Source: Cupriavidus numazuensis
GTDB taxonomy: Bacteria > Pseudomonadota > Gammaproteobacteria > Burkholderiales > Burkholderiaceae
Reading direction: 5' to 3'
Assembly (NCBI RefSeq): GCF_905397435.1
Contig: NZ_CAJPVI010000052.1
Span: forward strand, 1 to 60,708
Length of the DNA stretch: 60,708 nucleotides
The notes beneath the pieces are model-generated. The model did no database searches. It was not told where the DNA came from and saw nothing but the letters and a program-made list of their open reading frames with translations. Position numbers and translations under genes: made by a program. Shown here piece by piece: positions 17,130 to 26,907 of this stretch. Positions within the stretch are counted from its first letter, which is position 1. Each line of letters opens with the position of its first letter.

Positions 17130-17954
17130 ATGAGATTGACTATCGCTTCGCTGGCGGCTGCCGTGGCCCTGACGGCCACTGTCGTTACCGGATGTTCCAC
17201 CACCTCCAGCCACCCCACGGACCAGGGCACATCCGCCAACGTCGTATTCCCCGACAAGGCGAGCGCCTGGCCTGAACAGGGCACATTCCCGAACCTCGAC
17301 AACCTGCGGCTGCTGCGGCCGGGCATGACCAAGGACCAGCACTACGCGCTGATCGGCCGGCCACACTTCAACGAAGGCATGGCCGATGTGCGCGAGTGGG
17401 ACTACCTGTTCAACTTCCGCACGGGCAAGCCGGCCCCGAACGACATCGTGCAATGCCAGATGAAGGTCCTGTTCGACACGGCGATGGTGTCGCGCTCGTA
17501 CTACTGGGCGCCCGAATCGTGCGCGGCATTCCTGCGACGTCCCGAAGCGCCGGTCGCAATGCCCGCCATCGTGGAGACCACCGCCACGCTCGGCACCGAC
17601 GCGCTGTTCACGTTCAATGGCTCGACTGCCTCGGACATGTTGTCCGACGGTCGCGCCAGAATCGAGGCGCTCGGCCAGCAGCTGGCCGGCATGAAGGCGC
17701 TCACGCATGTGGACGTGTACGCGTACACCGATCGTCTTGGCTCCGATGCCTACAACATGCGGCTGTCACAGCAGCGCGCCGACACGGTGAAGTCGTTGCT
17801 CGTGGCACAAGGCGTCGACAGGCGCGTGGTGACGTCACAGGGCATGGGCAAGGCCGACCCGGTCAGCCATTGCGGCGCGATGCCGCGTCCGCAGCTGATC
17901 CGCTGCCTGGCGCCTGACCGGCGCGTGGAGATCCGCTCCGCCGGCGTGAAGTAG
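17130..17954 (+). CDS. OmpA-domain outer-membrane lipoprotein
   Basis: The 274-residue protein has a lipoprotein signal ending in VVTGC, with Cys22 as the lipidation site. An SmpA/OmlA (BamE)-like segment follows (LRLLRPGMTKDQHYALIGRPHF, about 60-80), and a C-terminal OmpA-like peptidoglycan-binding domain starts near residue 145 (ALFTFNGSTASDMLSDGRARI, then AYTDRLGSDAYNMRLSQQRAD). It probably links the outer membrane to peptidoglycan. The adhesin gene follows by 174 bp on the same strand, so a role in assembling or anchoring the adhesin is plausible. Confidence 0.88.
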   Translation: MRLTIASLAAAVALTATVVTGCSTTSSHPTDQGTSANVVFPDKASAWPEQGTFPNLDNLRLLRPGMTKDQHYALIGRPHFNEGMADVREWDYLFNFRTGKPAPNDIVQCQMKVLFDTAMVSRSYYWAPESCAAFLRRPEAPVAMPAIVETTATLGTDALFTFNGSTASDMLSDGRARIEALGQQLAGMKALTHVDVYAYTDRLGSDAYNMRLSQQRADTVKSLLVAQGVDRRVVTSQGMGKADPVSHCGAMPRPQLIRCLAPDRRVEIRSAGVK

Positions 17955-18127
17955 TACGCCGCCAGGCCGGCGTGAACACGCCCGGCTGACCCCATCCACT
18001 CACGAAGCTTTTCGAGATATGCCGCGCGTGCGGCAGGGGCGGACTCGTGCCGGATTTCCGCAGGGGCCTCCGATGAGGCGTCGGCCTCCGCACACCATCG
18101 CTTACGCAAGAAAACAGGAATTTCATC

Positions 18128-20257
18128 ATGAAGAAGACATACCGCAGCATCAGGTCCAATTGCCGCATGCTTGCCTGCACAGCGCTTGCGGTCACCGCCG
18201 GATTGGGAATGCGAACCGCCTTCGCCTTCACGCCCATTGGCAACGACGCAACCGGCAGCTCCACCGACCTGGTCATTGGCGACAACGCAAAAGGCGACGC
18301 CACGCCAACCTATTTCTGGATCGTCCCCGATACGGATCCGGCGGGGAAGCCGGTGCCCGCCGTCGGCTCGACGATCGTCGGCAACTATGCCAACGCGAAT
18401 GAGTACGCCGGCGTGACCTTGTTCGGCGACCATACCTACGCTACGGGCAACGGTGCCGTCGCGTTCGGCCCCAATGCATCGGCTGGTACGGTCGGGACGG
18501 CGGTCGGCAATGATTCCATGGCCGGAGGCAAATGGAGTCTGGCTTTTGGCGCGCGTTCGTACGCACCGGGGTATGGCTCGATGGCCCTGGGCGGCCTGTC
18601 GAGCGCGTCGGGTGATTATTCGAATGCCGTCGGCGTGCTTGCCAATGCCTCTGGCTATGGCTCGTTTGCCGGCGGTTATGCCTCGGCCTCGGGCTGGGGT
18701 GGCATTGCCATCGGCCTGGGTGCCACGCAAGCCGACGACAACGGCATCGCGCTCGGGGCTCTGGCCAATGCAGGCGGCACGTCGTCGGTTGCCATCGGCA
18801 ACGGGGCCCATACGAGCAGTGCCGACGCCATTGCGCTGGGCAGGAATGCCTCGGCGCTAGGCGACCGTTCCATCAGCATCGGCACCGGCAGCACCGTGAC
18901 AGGCGCGAGGTCCGGCGCAATCGGGGATCCGAACACCGTCACCGGCTCCGGCAGCTACGCGCTGGGCAACGACAACAACATCGGCGCCGACAACGCGTTC
19001 GTGGTGGGCAACAACGTGACGGTGGCGGCCGGGCTGAACGGCGCTGTCGTACTGGGCAACGGATCGACCGTCTCGGCGGCCACGCCCGTGTCTGGCATCA
19101 CCATCAACGGCGTCACGTACACGTTCGCCGGCGCATCCCCGGCAGCGGGCGATGTGGTGAGCGTCGGTTCTGAAACAGCGCCGCGCCAGATCCAGAATGT
19201 GGCGGCCGGGCAGATCAGTGCCACCAGCACCGACGCCATCAACGGGTCACAACTGTACGCAACCAACCAGGCCATTGAACAGATGGAATCCAGCATCACC
19301 GTACTGGACCAGGGCTCGGTGAAGTACGACACGAATGCCGACGGCACGATCAACTACAACAGCGTGACGATGGGCGGCGACACCTACAACGCGGTCACGA
19401 AGACAGGCGGCACGCGCATCACCAATGTCGCGCGCGGCGTCAATGACAGCGATGCGGTGAACATGTCGCAGCTGAACGAGACCAATGCGGTAATCAACAA
19501 CTTCGCGGGCGATCAGTCGGACACGTACACCGAGCAGAACGGTCGCGGCATTCGCTATGTGCGCACCAACGACATGGGCCTGGCGCAAGCCGACGCCTAC
19601 GCGCAGGCCCAGGGCGCCACGGCCGTGGGCTATGCGGCGCAGGCCAGCGGCGACAACGCGCTGGCGCTCGGCCGCAATGCCGTGGCATCGGAGGCCAATA
19701 GCGTGGCGCTTGGCGCCGGCTCGGTGACGGCCGCGGCCGTGGCGACGGCCAGCGGCGTGGTGGGCGGCACCACCTACCAGTTCGCCGGTGCCGCGCCTGC
19801 CAGCACGGTCAGCGTAGGCTCGGCCGGCAACGAGCGCACCGTGACCAACGTGGCAGCCGGGCGGATCAGCGGCGACAGCACCGACGCCATCAACGGCTCG
19901 CAACTGTACGCGACCAACCAGAAGGTGAACGAGAACACGCAGGACATTGCCAACCTCAACCAGCAAGTGGGCGGCAACACCCAGGCGATCACCAACCTGA
20001 ACAACCGGATCGACGGGGTACAGCGCGATGCCAATGCGGGCACGGCGTCGGCCATGGCCCTGGCGGGCCTGCCGCAGTCGGTGCTGCCGGGCAAGGGCAT
20101 GGTTGCGCTGGCGGGCAGCACCTACAGCGGGCAGTCAGCGCTGGCGCTGGGCGTGTCGACACTCTCGGATTCCGGCAGGTGGGTCTTCAAGGGGGGCGTG
20201 ACGAGCAATACGCGCGGGAACGTCGGGGCCACCATCGGGGCCGGCTTCCACTGGTGA
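18128..20257 (+). CDS. Trimeric autotransporter adhesin (YadA-like)
   Basis: The 709-residue protein is a type Vc autotransporter. It has a signal region with an ESPR-like start (MKKTYRSIRSN) ending near AFA, then a head of YadA-type repeats such as GNGAVAFGPNASA and SYAPGYGSMALGGLS (about 95-300). Two near-identical neck motifs, NVAAGQIS/RIS-STDAINGSQLYATNQ, lie near residues 357 and 574. A short coiled-coil stalk (QDIANLNQQVGGNTQAITNLNN) leads to the YadA membrane anchor from about 632, ending GATIGAGFHW. It should form a trimeric surface adhesin. It is short for its class and has two head blocks. Confidence 0.93.
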   Translation: MKKTYRSIRSNCRMLACTALAVTAGLGMRTAFAFTPIGNDATGSSTDLVIGDNAKGDATPTYFWIVPDTDPAGKPVPAVGSTIVGNYANANEYAGVTLFGDHTYATGNGAVAFGPNASAGTVGTAVGNDSMAGGKWSLAFGARSYAPGYGSMALGGLSSASGDYSNAVGVLANASGYGSFAGGYASASGWGGIAIGLGATQADDNGIALGALANAGGTSSVAIGNGAHTSSADAIALGRNASALGDRSISIGTGSTVTGARSGAIGDPNTVTGSGSYALGNDNNIGADNAFVVGNNVTVAAGLNGAVVLGNGSTVSAATPVSGITINGVTYTFAGASPAAGDVVSVGSETAPRQIQNVAAGQISATSTDAINGSQLYATNQAIEQMESSITVLDQGSVKYDTNADGTINYNSVTMGGDTYNAVTKTGGTRITNVARGVNDSDAVNMSQLNETNAVINNFAGDQSDTYTEQNGRGIRYVRTNDMGLAQADAYAQAQGATAVGYAAQASGDNALALGRNAVASEANSVALGAGSVTAAAVATASGVVGGTTYQFAGAAPASTVSVGSAGNERTVTNVAAGRISGDSTDAINGSQLYATNQKVNENTQDIANLNQQVGGNTQAITNLNNRIDGVQRDANAGTASAMALAGLPQSVLPGKGMVALAGSTYSGQSALALGVSTLSDSGRWVFKGGVTSNTRGNVGATIGAGFHW

Positions 20258-20276
20258 GCGCCAGGACCACTGCAGT

Positions 20277-20310
20277 GCTGCTCGCTCCCACCGGCGTGGG
20301 AGCGAGCAGC
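20277..20310. terminator. Strong hairpin after the adhesin gene
   Basis: A perfect 15-bp stem (GCTGCTCGCTCCCAC with GTGGGAGCGAGCAGC, loop CGGC) lies 20 bp after the adhesin stop and before the convergent response-regulator stop. It is probably a two-way transcription end, though no T run follows. Confidence 0.7.
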
Positions 20311-20356
20311 TGGGTCGCAAGCACGGACAACGGACACGGCGCCGCTCGCCGAAGGC

Positions 20357-21001
20357 TCAGGACTTCAACCCGTGCGCCTGCGCATAGTCGAACAGTTCGG
20401 CATCGTTCGATACCCCGAGCTTGCGCATGGCATTGGTCTTCTGGGTGCTGATCGTGTTGATGCTGCGATGCAGGTGCCGCGCCATCTCCGAGGTCGACAT
20501 GCCATTCACGTACATGCGCACGACCTCCGTTTCACGCGGGCTCAGCTGGCGTGCGGCATGCTTCTGCGACATCTGGTGTTCCCATTGCCTCAGGTCCTCT
20601 CGCACGGACGTGCTCAGCAGCCTTCTGCGCCGGTAGGCTGCCGCGATCACCGCGGGCAACTCCGACAGGTCATCGCGCTTGTTCACGATGCCGAGCACGC
20701 CGACATCCTGCATGCTGACCATCAGGCCGGGATTCTCGAGCATGGTCAGCACGACCACCCTGACATGGGGAAACCGGGTCCGGATGCCGGTCAGCATGGC
20801 CAGGCCATCGGGCGTTGTTCCGCACGGCATGGAGAAATCCGTGACCAGCACATCGCATGGCACATTGCGCAGCAGCTCGGTCAGCGCGCCGGGATCCGGG
20901 GCGTCCGCCACCACGCGGATGCCCGTGGCCGAAGCGAGCGCCTGCCGTACGCCAAAGATGATCAGCGGATGGTCATCCGCAAGTATTACCCTGATTGCCA
21001 T
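20357..21001 (-). CDS. NarL/FixJ-type response regulator
   Basis: This is a 214-residue regulator. The receiver domain has the acidic pair Asp9/Asp10, the phosphoacceptor Asp55 (VTDFSMP) and the Lys in IVNKRDD. The C-terminal LuxR-type helix-turn-helix covers about residues 148-205 (LSPRETEVVRMYVNGMSTSEMARHL). The ATG at 21001 lies inside the end of the kinase gene (29-bp overlap), so the two are translationally coupled. The VNGMSTSEMARHLHRSINTIS region resembles RcsB/BvgA-type regulators. It is convergent with the adhesin gene, a likely target. Confidence 0.88.
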   Translation of the reverse strand: MAIRVILADDHPLIIFGVRQALASATGIRVVADAPDPGALTELLRNVPCDVLVTDFSMPCGTTPDGLAMLTGIRTRFPHVRVVVLTMLENPGLMVSMQDVGVLGIVNKRDDLSELPAVIAAAYRRRRLLSTSVREDLRQWEHQMSQKHAARQLSPRETEVVRMYVNGMSTSEMARHLHRSINTISTQKTNAMRKLGVSNDAELFDYAQAHGLKS

Positions 21002-23690
21002 TGCTTTTCCCCTCTCCAGATTCATGGCCGCCATGGGGGTTGCCCGCTGCGCATTCCGCACGCGGCAGGGTGCAATCCCGGCAATTCACTGGCGCCCGCG
21101 CAAGCTCGCCCGCATCGCGGGAGTCCGGCGCCAGCGCCTTCATCAGGTAGGCAATCACATCCAGCACCGGCCGGGCGGCCGCACGGACGCTGTCACCGTT
21201 ACCGCTTTCCACGGCCCGCTGAAGGCTGTCGATGATGTCGTCGAGATGAGGTTGTCCAAATACGGACAGCGCGCCCCGCATGCGGTGGCACCATGCGCGC
21301 AGCGCCGCCGTCGCCCTCGTGGCAAGACCATCGAGCAAGGCGTCGCGGTCTGCCTGCAATGCGGCGATGCACGCTTGCAGGCCAGCATCGCCCGAGCCCG
21401 AGCCCTCGACCAGCACCGCGAGCAGGTCTTCGCGCCGTGCGAGCGTTGCGTCAAAGCGCAGTGCGCCCGCTGCGCCGGACTGTGGCCGGCACGCCCCGAT
21501 TGGTACGGTAGCGGCGCCGTCCGCCCGCATCGCACTCTCCAGTCCTTGCTGCAGCGACGCGAGCGTGACCGGCTTCAGTACGCACGCGTTCATGCCAGCC
21601 TCGAAGCCGCGCCGGTGTTCTTCCGGCACGGTGGTCGCGGTGATCCCCACCACAGGCAGCACCCGCAGCGTGGCGTCCGCGCTGGTGCGGAGCGCCTGCG
21701 TCAGCGCGAAGCCATCCATGCGCGGCAGGTGGAAGTCCGTCAGCAGCAGGTCGAATGCGCCGGCACTCAACGCATCCAGCGCGGCCTGGCCGTTGTCGAC
21801 CACCGTGGGCGTGTGGCCCAGCAGCACAAGCTGCTGCCGGATGACTTCCTGGTTGATGCAATGGTCTTCGGCCACGAGGATGCGCCAGCGTGCCGGCGCC
21901 GGCGGGACATCGGGTTCGACTGCGCATGTCGCCTGTTGCTGCCGCTTGTGCATCGGCGGTTCGGATGCCTGGCGCATGACCGAACACGGCACGCGCAAGG
22001 CCGCCGTGGTGCCCATGCCTTCCTCGCTGCTCAGCACGAGGCTTCCGCCCATCATCGCCGCCAGGTTGCGCGAGATGGCAAGCCCGAGCCCGGTGCCGCC
22101 GATACGGCGTGCCGAACTGCGTGCGCCCTGCACAAACGGCGTAAAGAGCCGGGGCATGTCCGCACTGGCGATGCCGATGCCGGTGTCCTGCACTTCCAGC
22201 AGCACGGTGGCCGTTTCCTGCGTGAACGCCTCGACCGTGGCGCGCAGCGTGACGCTGCCGCGGTCGGTGAACTTGATGGCATTGCCAAGCAGGTTGAACA
22301 GGATCTGCCGCATCCGGATGCTGTCCGCGCGCACGATCGCGGGAACCTCCGCGCTGACCTGCACGCGCAGCTGCAGGCCCTTCTGCTGCGCCTGTGGCAG
22401 CAACAGCGACGAGACGCTGTCCAGCAGGTCGCGCAGGTCCACCGGCGCCGGCACGATTGCGAGGCGGCCGGCTTCGATCCTCGCGTAGTCGAGGATATCG
22501 TCGAGGATCTGAGCAAGCGCATGGCCGGACTCTTGCGCGAGCGTCAGCATGCGATGCTGCGCGGGCGTCAGCGCCGTGTTCTGCAGCAGTTCGACGAGCC
22601 CGAGGATGCCGTTCATCGGCGTGCGGATCTCATGGCTCATCATGGCGAGGAAGCCTTCCTTGGCACGCAAGTCTGCCTCGGCCGCATCCTTCGCCTCATG
22701 CAGCGCCTCGGCCTGCCGATGCACGTCGGTGACATCGATGACCACGCCGTTCCACACCGTGCAGTTGCCCTCCCGCCTCGGCATGGCACGCGCGCGGATC
22801 CATCTCGGCTCCGGCCCGCAATTCAGGCGCCCTTCGACATCCAGCGGCTGGCATGTGCGCGCGCTCTCGAGGATGGCCGCGCGCAGGCGCTGGCGATCCT
22901 GCGGACAGAAGCCCGTGCTTTCGGATGGCCCGGCACCGAGTGCGGTTACCGTATCGACGCCGCGCCCGACACCATCTCCGGCGGCATACGTGACCTCCCA
23001 GCCTAGGTCGCATGCATCTGACGGCAGACGGCTCTGGAACACCGTGACGGGGAGGCTGTCGACCACGTCCTTGAGCCGGCGCTCGAACGCCTGCGCGCGC
23101 TCGCGCGACTCATCGATATCCGTCACGTCGAAATGCACGGTCACGATACCGCCGGGCATGCCATCGGGATTGCGGAACGGCAACGCCCAGAAGTTCACCC
23201 GCCGCAACTGGCCCGCTGCGTTCCGCATATGCAGCCGTGTCTGGCGTGGCGCCATGGTGCGGATGGCTTCGTCCTGCAAGGCCAGCAGGTCGCCGGTCAT
23301 TCGCTCCCGCAGGCGTTCGACTTCCAGCGCGTGCCTGCCCACGGCATCCGCTTTCGCGATGCCAAAGAAGTGCTCGAATGCCGGATTCAGTTCGATGTAG
23401 CGCAGGCTCGGGTCTTTTGCTGCCACGGGTTCCGGCAGGCAGGCCAGCAGTGCTTTCCTGAGCGCGAGCTCATGGCCGAGCTTCGCTTCGGCCTTCGTGC
23501 GCTGCACGATCAGCCGGCGCATGCGCAGGTAGCCGATGGCCAGTACACCGCTGGCGGACATGAATGGCAGCAGCAGCGGCCATGCGGCGCGAAGCATGCC
23601 GCCCTGCTCCGTCATGGCCTGCGCCGCTTCGTCGAGCAGGAACAGGCACAGCCCTCCCGCGAACAGCGCACGACTGATATGCAGCCCCAA
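20973..23690 (-). CDS. Hybrid sensor histidine kinase (PAS-PAS-HisKA-HATPase-REC-Hpt)
   Basis: This inner-membrane kinase of about 905 residues has two membrane segments (ALFAGGLCLFLL and WPLLLPFMSASGVLAIGYL) with only a very short loop between them, so sensing is probably cytoplasmic or in the membrane. Then come two PAS-like domains, the HisKA box MMSHEIRTPMNG (His about 353), the ATPase N and G boxes (NLLGNAIKF, DTGIGIA, GGTGLGLAIS), a receiver with LLLTDFHLPRMDG, and an Hpt domain with CHRMRG. I prefer the TTG at 23690, preceded by AAGGGGAG, over the ATG at 23759, which has no ribosome site. The BvgS/EvgS-type relay ends on the adjacent regulator. Confidence 0.88.
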   Translation of the reverse strand: MGLHISRALFAGGLCLFLLDEAAQAMTEQGGMLRAAWPLLLPFMSASGVLAIGYLRMRRLIVQRTKAEAKLGHELALRKALLACLPEPVAAKDPSLRYIELNPAFEHFFGIAKADAVGRHALEVERLRERMTGDLLALQDEAIRTMAPRQTRLHMRNAAGQLRRVNFWALPFRNPDGMPGGIVTVHFDVTDIDESRERAQAFERRLKDVVDSLPVTVFQSRLPSDACDLGWEVTYAAGDGVGRGVDTVTALGAGPSESTGFCPQDRQRLRAAILESARTCQPLDVEGRLNCGPEPRWIRARAMPRREGNCTVWNGVVIDVTDVHRQAEALHEAKDAAEADLRAKEGFLAMMSHEIRTPMNGILGLVELLQNTALTPAQHRMLTLAQESGHALAQILDDILDYARIEAGRLAIVPAPVDLRDLLDSVSSLLLPQAQQKGLQLRVQVSAEVPAIVRADSIRMRQILFNLLGNAIKFTDRGSVTLRATVEAFTQETATVLLEVQDTGIGIASADMPRLFTPFVQGARSSARRIGGTGLGLAISRNLAAMMGGSLVLSSEEGMGTTAALRVPCSVMRQASEPPMHKRQQQATCAVEPDVPPAPARWRILVAEDHCINQEVIRQQLVLLGHTPTVVDNGQAALDALSAGAFDLLLTDFHLPRMDGFALTQALRTSADATLRVLPVVGITATTVPEEHRRGFEAGMNACVLKPVTLASLQQGLESAMRADGAATVPIGACRPQSGAAGALRFDATLARREDLLAVLVEGSGSGDAGLQACIAALQADRDALLDGLATRATAALRAWCHRMRGALSVFGQPHLDDIIDSLQRAVESGNGDSVRAAARPVLDVIAYLMKALAPDSRDAGELARAPVNCRDCTLPRAECAAGNPHGGHESGEGKSNGNQGNTCG

Positions 23691-24239
23691 GGTGCTCCCC
23701 TTCTGTCTCCATGGCGTTCCGCGTTCGCCGCATTGTTGCTCTCGTCTGCACGAAAGCATTTATTGCTGTCGTCCGCGGGTATTGGCGACAGCGTGGAAAA
23801 GTCTAGGCTCGGCACATCGTGCGCGGCTATAGAAGGAATTCGATTCTTCAGACAATCCTGATGCAGTCCGGACGAACGGGTGCGCCTGCAGCTCCAACGG
23901 CATGCGAATGATGAAGTGGGGAACAGGACGGCTCATGATGCTTTGGCGTTGAACCATGCCGGCGCGCGAAACGCGAAGCGGGTGTCGAAGCTGACCGGCG
24001 ACGTGGCGTCACACCGGGTTCGAAGAAAAGCCGGGAGCCATTCTAGGACTGCAAGTTGGGGACGCCTTGCGGTGTGTCAGCGTTCCATGCAGGGTATCGC
24101 CGCGGCATTGCACCGCTGGCATTCGGGCTGCGCGCTTCGCCGACAAGCGCGACGCTGCGAGGGGATGGGAAGGGAATGCATGAGGTCGGAAGGAACCGAG
24201 GGTTGCCCACAGCCATTCCGACCCTGAAGTACGCCAGCG
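23691..24239. other. Intergenic stretch without a supportable gene
   Basis: About 550 bp between the kinase start and a small protein gene. Several overlapping short frames are open on both strands, but none has a ribosome site or a recognisable product. It must hold the kinase promoter; I see no clear hexamers. Confidence 0.4.
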
Positions 24240-24470
24240 CTATCCGGCATTTGCCGAATTCTCGAAGCTGGCGAATACGCGAGCCTGCACCGCGTCCATG
24301 ATCGCAAGCACCTGCGCATCGGTCTGGCCGCTGGCCGCCACGCCTGTCGCATGTTTCGGCTTGGCGCCAGGGGGATAGAACACAAAGGCGGCGTCGCTGG
24401 TTCCGGCCAGCTCCTTCTTCAGTTGCTGGTTGAGCGCCTTCAGGTACTGCTTCTTGATCGTCTTCGACAT
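24240..24470 (-). CDS. Small conserved-looking protein of unknown function
   Basis: The 76-residue product starts MSKTIKKQYLKALNQQLKKEL and has a basic, helical first third. A segment FVFYPPGAKPKHATGV follows, and then a helical C-terminus (QVLAIMDAVQARVFASFE). I do not recognise the family. AGGTCA lies about 8 bp before the ATG at 24470; an open frame further upstream looks untranslated. It lies between the kinase and polyphosphate kinase genes, same strand as both, but 218 bp from ppk. Confidence 0.6.
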   Translation of the reverse strand: MSKTIKKQYLKALNQQLKKELAGTSDAAFVFYPPGAKPKHATGVAASGQTDAQVLAIMDAVQARVFASFENSANAG

Positions 24471-24688
24471 GAGTGACCTGGCTCCGTTTGCAGTGCTGTT
24501 TCCAATGATGGGCCGCCATCCGTTGCAGGCGCCGCGGCGGTCATGGAACCCCGCTGCTTGTTGCGGCTCATTCGTCACAAACGTGATTGACAAACAACCC
24601 GCCGATGGGATGGCATTCCGAGTGTACGCCGCAGCGCGAGGATGGCTCGGTTTGGCGCCGCACGACACGCGCCCGTCGCGCCATCTGT

Positions 24689-26824
24689 TCAGGTCAGGTT
24701 TGCCAGCAGGACGCTCTGTGCCGATTCCCCCTGGCGCGAGCGCTTGCGCCGGTAGCTGCCGGCAGGTTCCATTTCCCAGGCTTCGCGCTTGTCATGCAGG
24801 TACGGCTTAAGGCCTTCGCCGATCACGCGCTTCTTCAGGCGCGCATCCAGCACCGGGAAACAGACTTCGATACGCCGGAACAGGTTTCGGCCCATCCAGT
24901 CCGCGCTGGACAGCATGACGTCTTCGGCCTTGTCGTTGTAGAAGTAGAAGATGCGCGAATGCTCCAGAAAGCGGCCGATGACGGAGCGCACGCTGATGTT
25001 CTCGGACAGACCCGGCACTCCCGGCCGCAAGGCACACGCGCCGCGCACGATCAGGTCGACGCGCACGCCATCGCGCGAGGCGTCATAGAGCGCCTGGATC
25101 AGACCCGGTTCCAGCAACGCGTTCATCTTGGCAATGATCCAGCCTTTGCGCCCTGCCTTCGCATGCTCGGCCTCGCGGCGGATCGCATTGAGCAGCGACT
25201 TGTGCATGGTGAAAGGCGACTGCCAGACATGCGCCATCTTGCTGGTCTGCCCGAGCCCGGTCAGCTGGGCGAAGACGTTGGCGATGTCCTGGGTAATTTC
25301 AGGATTGCAGGTCATCAGGCCAAAGTCCGTATAAAAGCGCGTCGTCAGGCTGTGATAGTTGCCGGTGCCAAGGTGCGCATAGTGGCACAGACGTCCGCCT
25401 TCTCGCCTGACCACGAGCACCATCTTGGCGTGCGCCTTGTAGCCAACCACGCCATAGACCACGTGCGCGCCCGCCTCTTCCAGCTGCGCGGCCCAGCCGA
25501 TATTGGCCTCCTCGTCAAAGCGCGCGAGCAGTTCCACGACTGCCGTGACTTCCTTGCCCTTGCGCGCGGCTTCGATCAGCGCCGACAGCAGCACCGAATC
25601 ATGGCCGGCCCGATAAACGGTCTGGCGGATGGCCACGACGTCCGGATCCTGCGCAGCCTGCCGGACAAAGTCGACCACTGGCGAAAACGACTGGAACGGG
25701 TGGTGCAGCAGGATGTCCGCGTCGCGGATCGCGCGGAACATGTCGTTCTGCTGCTGCAGTGACTTGGGCAGGCCCGGCCGGAAAGGCGGGTACTTGAGAT
25801 CGGGCCGGTCGACCTGGTCCGGCACTTTCAGCAAGCGCACCAGGTTGACAGGCCCATTGACAGAAAACACCTCCGTCGCGGACAAGCCGAACTGCTGCTG
25901 CAGGAACAAGGTCACGGCGGGCGGGCAGTTGTCCGCCACTTCAAGCCGCAACGCATCGCCGAAATGCCGCTGGGGCAATTCACCCTGCAACGCTTCACGC
26001 AGGTTCTTGATTTCTTCATCGTCGACAAACAGTTCGCTGTTGCGCGTCACCCGGAACTGGTAGCAGCCGCGCACCGTCATGCCGCTGAACAGCTCGCCGA
26101 CATGCGCATGCAGGATGGAAGACAGGAAGACGAAACCATGACGGCACCCGGCCACATCCGGCGGCAAGGCAATGACACGCGGCAATGCACGCGGCGCCTG
26201 GACGATGGCGTTGCCCGAGCGGCGCCCGAATGCATCCTTGCCTTCCAGCTCCACCGCGAAATTCAGGCTCTTGTTCAGCACGCGCGGGAACGGGTGCGCG
26301 GGATCTAGCCCGATCGGCGTGAGCACGGGCATCAGTTCATTGAAGAAATACTCGCGGATCCACTCCGCCTGTACCGGGTTCCACGATGGCCGCCGCAGGA
26401 AGCGCACCTCTTCGGCGGCCAGCGCGGGGATCAGGACATCGTTGAACATCTGGTACTGCAGCGCGACGAGTTCGCGGACTCTCGCGTTCACCAGGTCATA
26501 GAGTATCTGGGGGGAAAGTCCATCGGGGCCGGTGACCGGAGACTGCACCAGGCATTGCTCCTTCAGGCCCGCGACCCGGATCTCGTAGAACTCGTCGAGG
26601 TTGCTGCTGAAGATGCACAGGAATTTCAGCCGCTCCAGCAATGGCGTGTCGGCGTCGGCGGCCTGCATCAGCACGCGACGGTTGAATTCAAGCTGGCTCA
26701 GCTCGCGATTGACGAACAAGGCATTGCCGTTCGGCCATGTGGATGAGACGGCCGATGCCGGCAATCCATCGATACCGGCCCCTACAGGCAGCGCGCTCTG
26801 CGAGGAGATCGAGTCGTCTTCCAT
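24689..26824 (-). CDS. ppk: Polyphosphate kinase 1
   Basis: The ~711-residue enzyme reversibly builds inorganic polyphosphate from ATP. The N-domain opens with FVNRELSQLEFNRRVL and has SNLDEFYEIRVAGL. The catalytic histidines are in YKAHAKM (about 464) and FLEHSRIFYF (about 621), about 29 residues later than the E. coli positions 435 and 592. The frame stays open to 27007, but the ATG at 26824 places the PPK domain after a short acidic and Ser-rich leader of about 40 residues. No strong ribosome site is visible at either start, so the start is not settled. A Pho-box-like site lies upstream. Confidence 0.93.
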   Translation of the reverse strand: MEDDSISSQSALPVGAGIDGLPASAVSSTWPNGNALFVNRELSQLEFNRRVLMQAADADTPLLERLKFLCIFSSNLDEFYEIRVAGLKEQCLVQSPVTGPDGLSPQILYDLVNARVRELVALQYQMFNDVLIPALAAEEVRFLRRPSWNPVQAEWIREYFFNELMPVLTPIGLDPAHPFPRVLNKSLNFAVELEGKDAFGRRSGNAIVQAPRALPRVIALPPDVAGCRHGFVFLSSILHAHVGELFSGMTVRGCYQFRVTRNSELFVDDEEIKNLREALQGELPQRHFGDALRLEVADNCPPAVTLFLQQQFGLSATEVFSVNGPVNLVRLLKVPDQVDRPDLKYPPFRPGLPKSLQQQNDMFRAIRDADILLHHPFQSFSPVVDFVRQAAQDPDVVAIRQTVYRAGHDSVLLSALIEAARKGKEVTAVVELLARFDEEANIGWAAQLEEAGAHVVYGVVGYKAHAKMVLVVRREGGRLCHYAHLGTGNYHSLTTRFYTDFGLMTCNPEITQDIANVFAQLTGLGQTSKMAHVWQSPFTMHKSLLNAIRREAEHAKAGRKGWIIAKMNALLEPGLIQALYDASRDGVRVDLIVRGACALRPGVPGLSENISVRSVIGRFLEHSRIFYFYNDKAEDVMLSSADWMGRNLFRRIEVCFPVLDARLKKRVIGEGLKPYLHDKREAWEMEPAGSYRRKRSRQGESAQSVLLANLT

Positions 26825-26889
26825 CTGGCATCCGATCAGGAGTGGTTCTGCCGCAGGCACGCCGCTCGCGGCCGACACCGGCACCAGGG

Positions 26890-26907
26890 TTGTCAAAAAT
26901 CTGTCAC
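26890..26907 (+). promoter_or_regulatory. Pho-box-like direct repeat upstream of ppk
   Basis: TTGTCAA-AAAT-CTGTCAC matches the 7-4-7 layout and CTGTCA core of the PhoB binding site. It lies 66-83 bp before the preferred ppk start. Its orientation is opposite to ppk, which is unusual, and the only gene it could serve in its own orientation is more than 4 kb away. Confidence 0.45.

Noticed and set aside
16994..17332. Minus-strand frame of 112 residues overlapping the lipoprotein gene start
   Set aside because: It is antisense to the signal peptide and leader region, has no domain, and conflicts with the well-supported lipoprotein.
24056..24301. Short frames between the kinase and the 76-residue protein
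   Set aside because: Several overlap on both strands, none has a ribosome site, and their composition is typical of chance frames.
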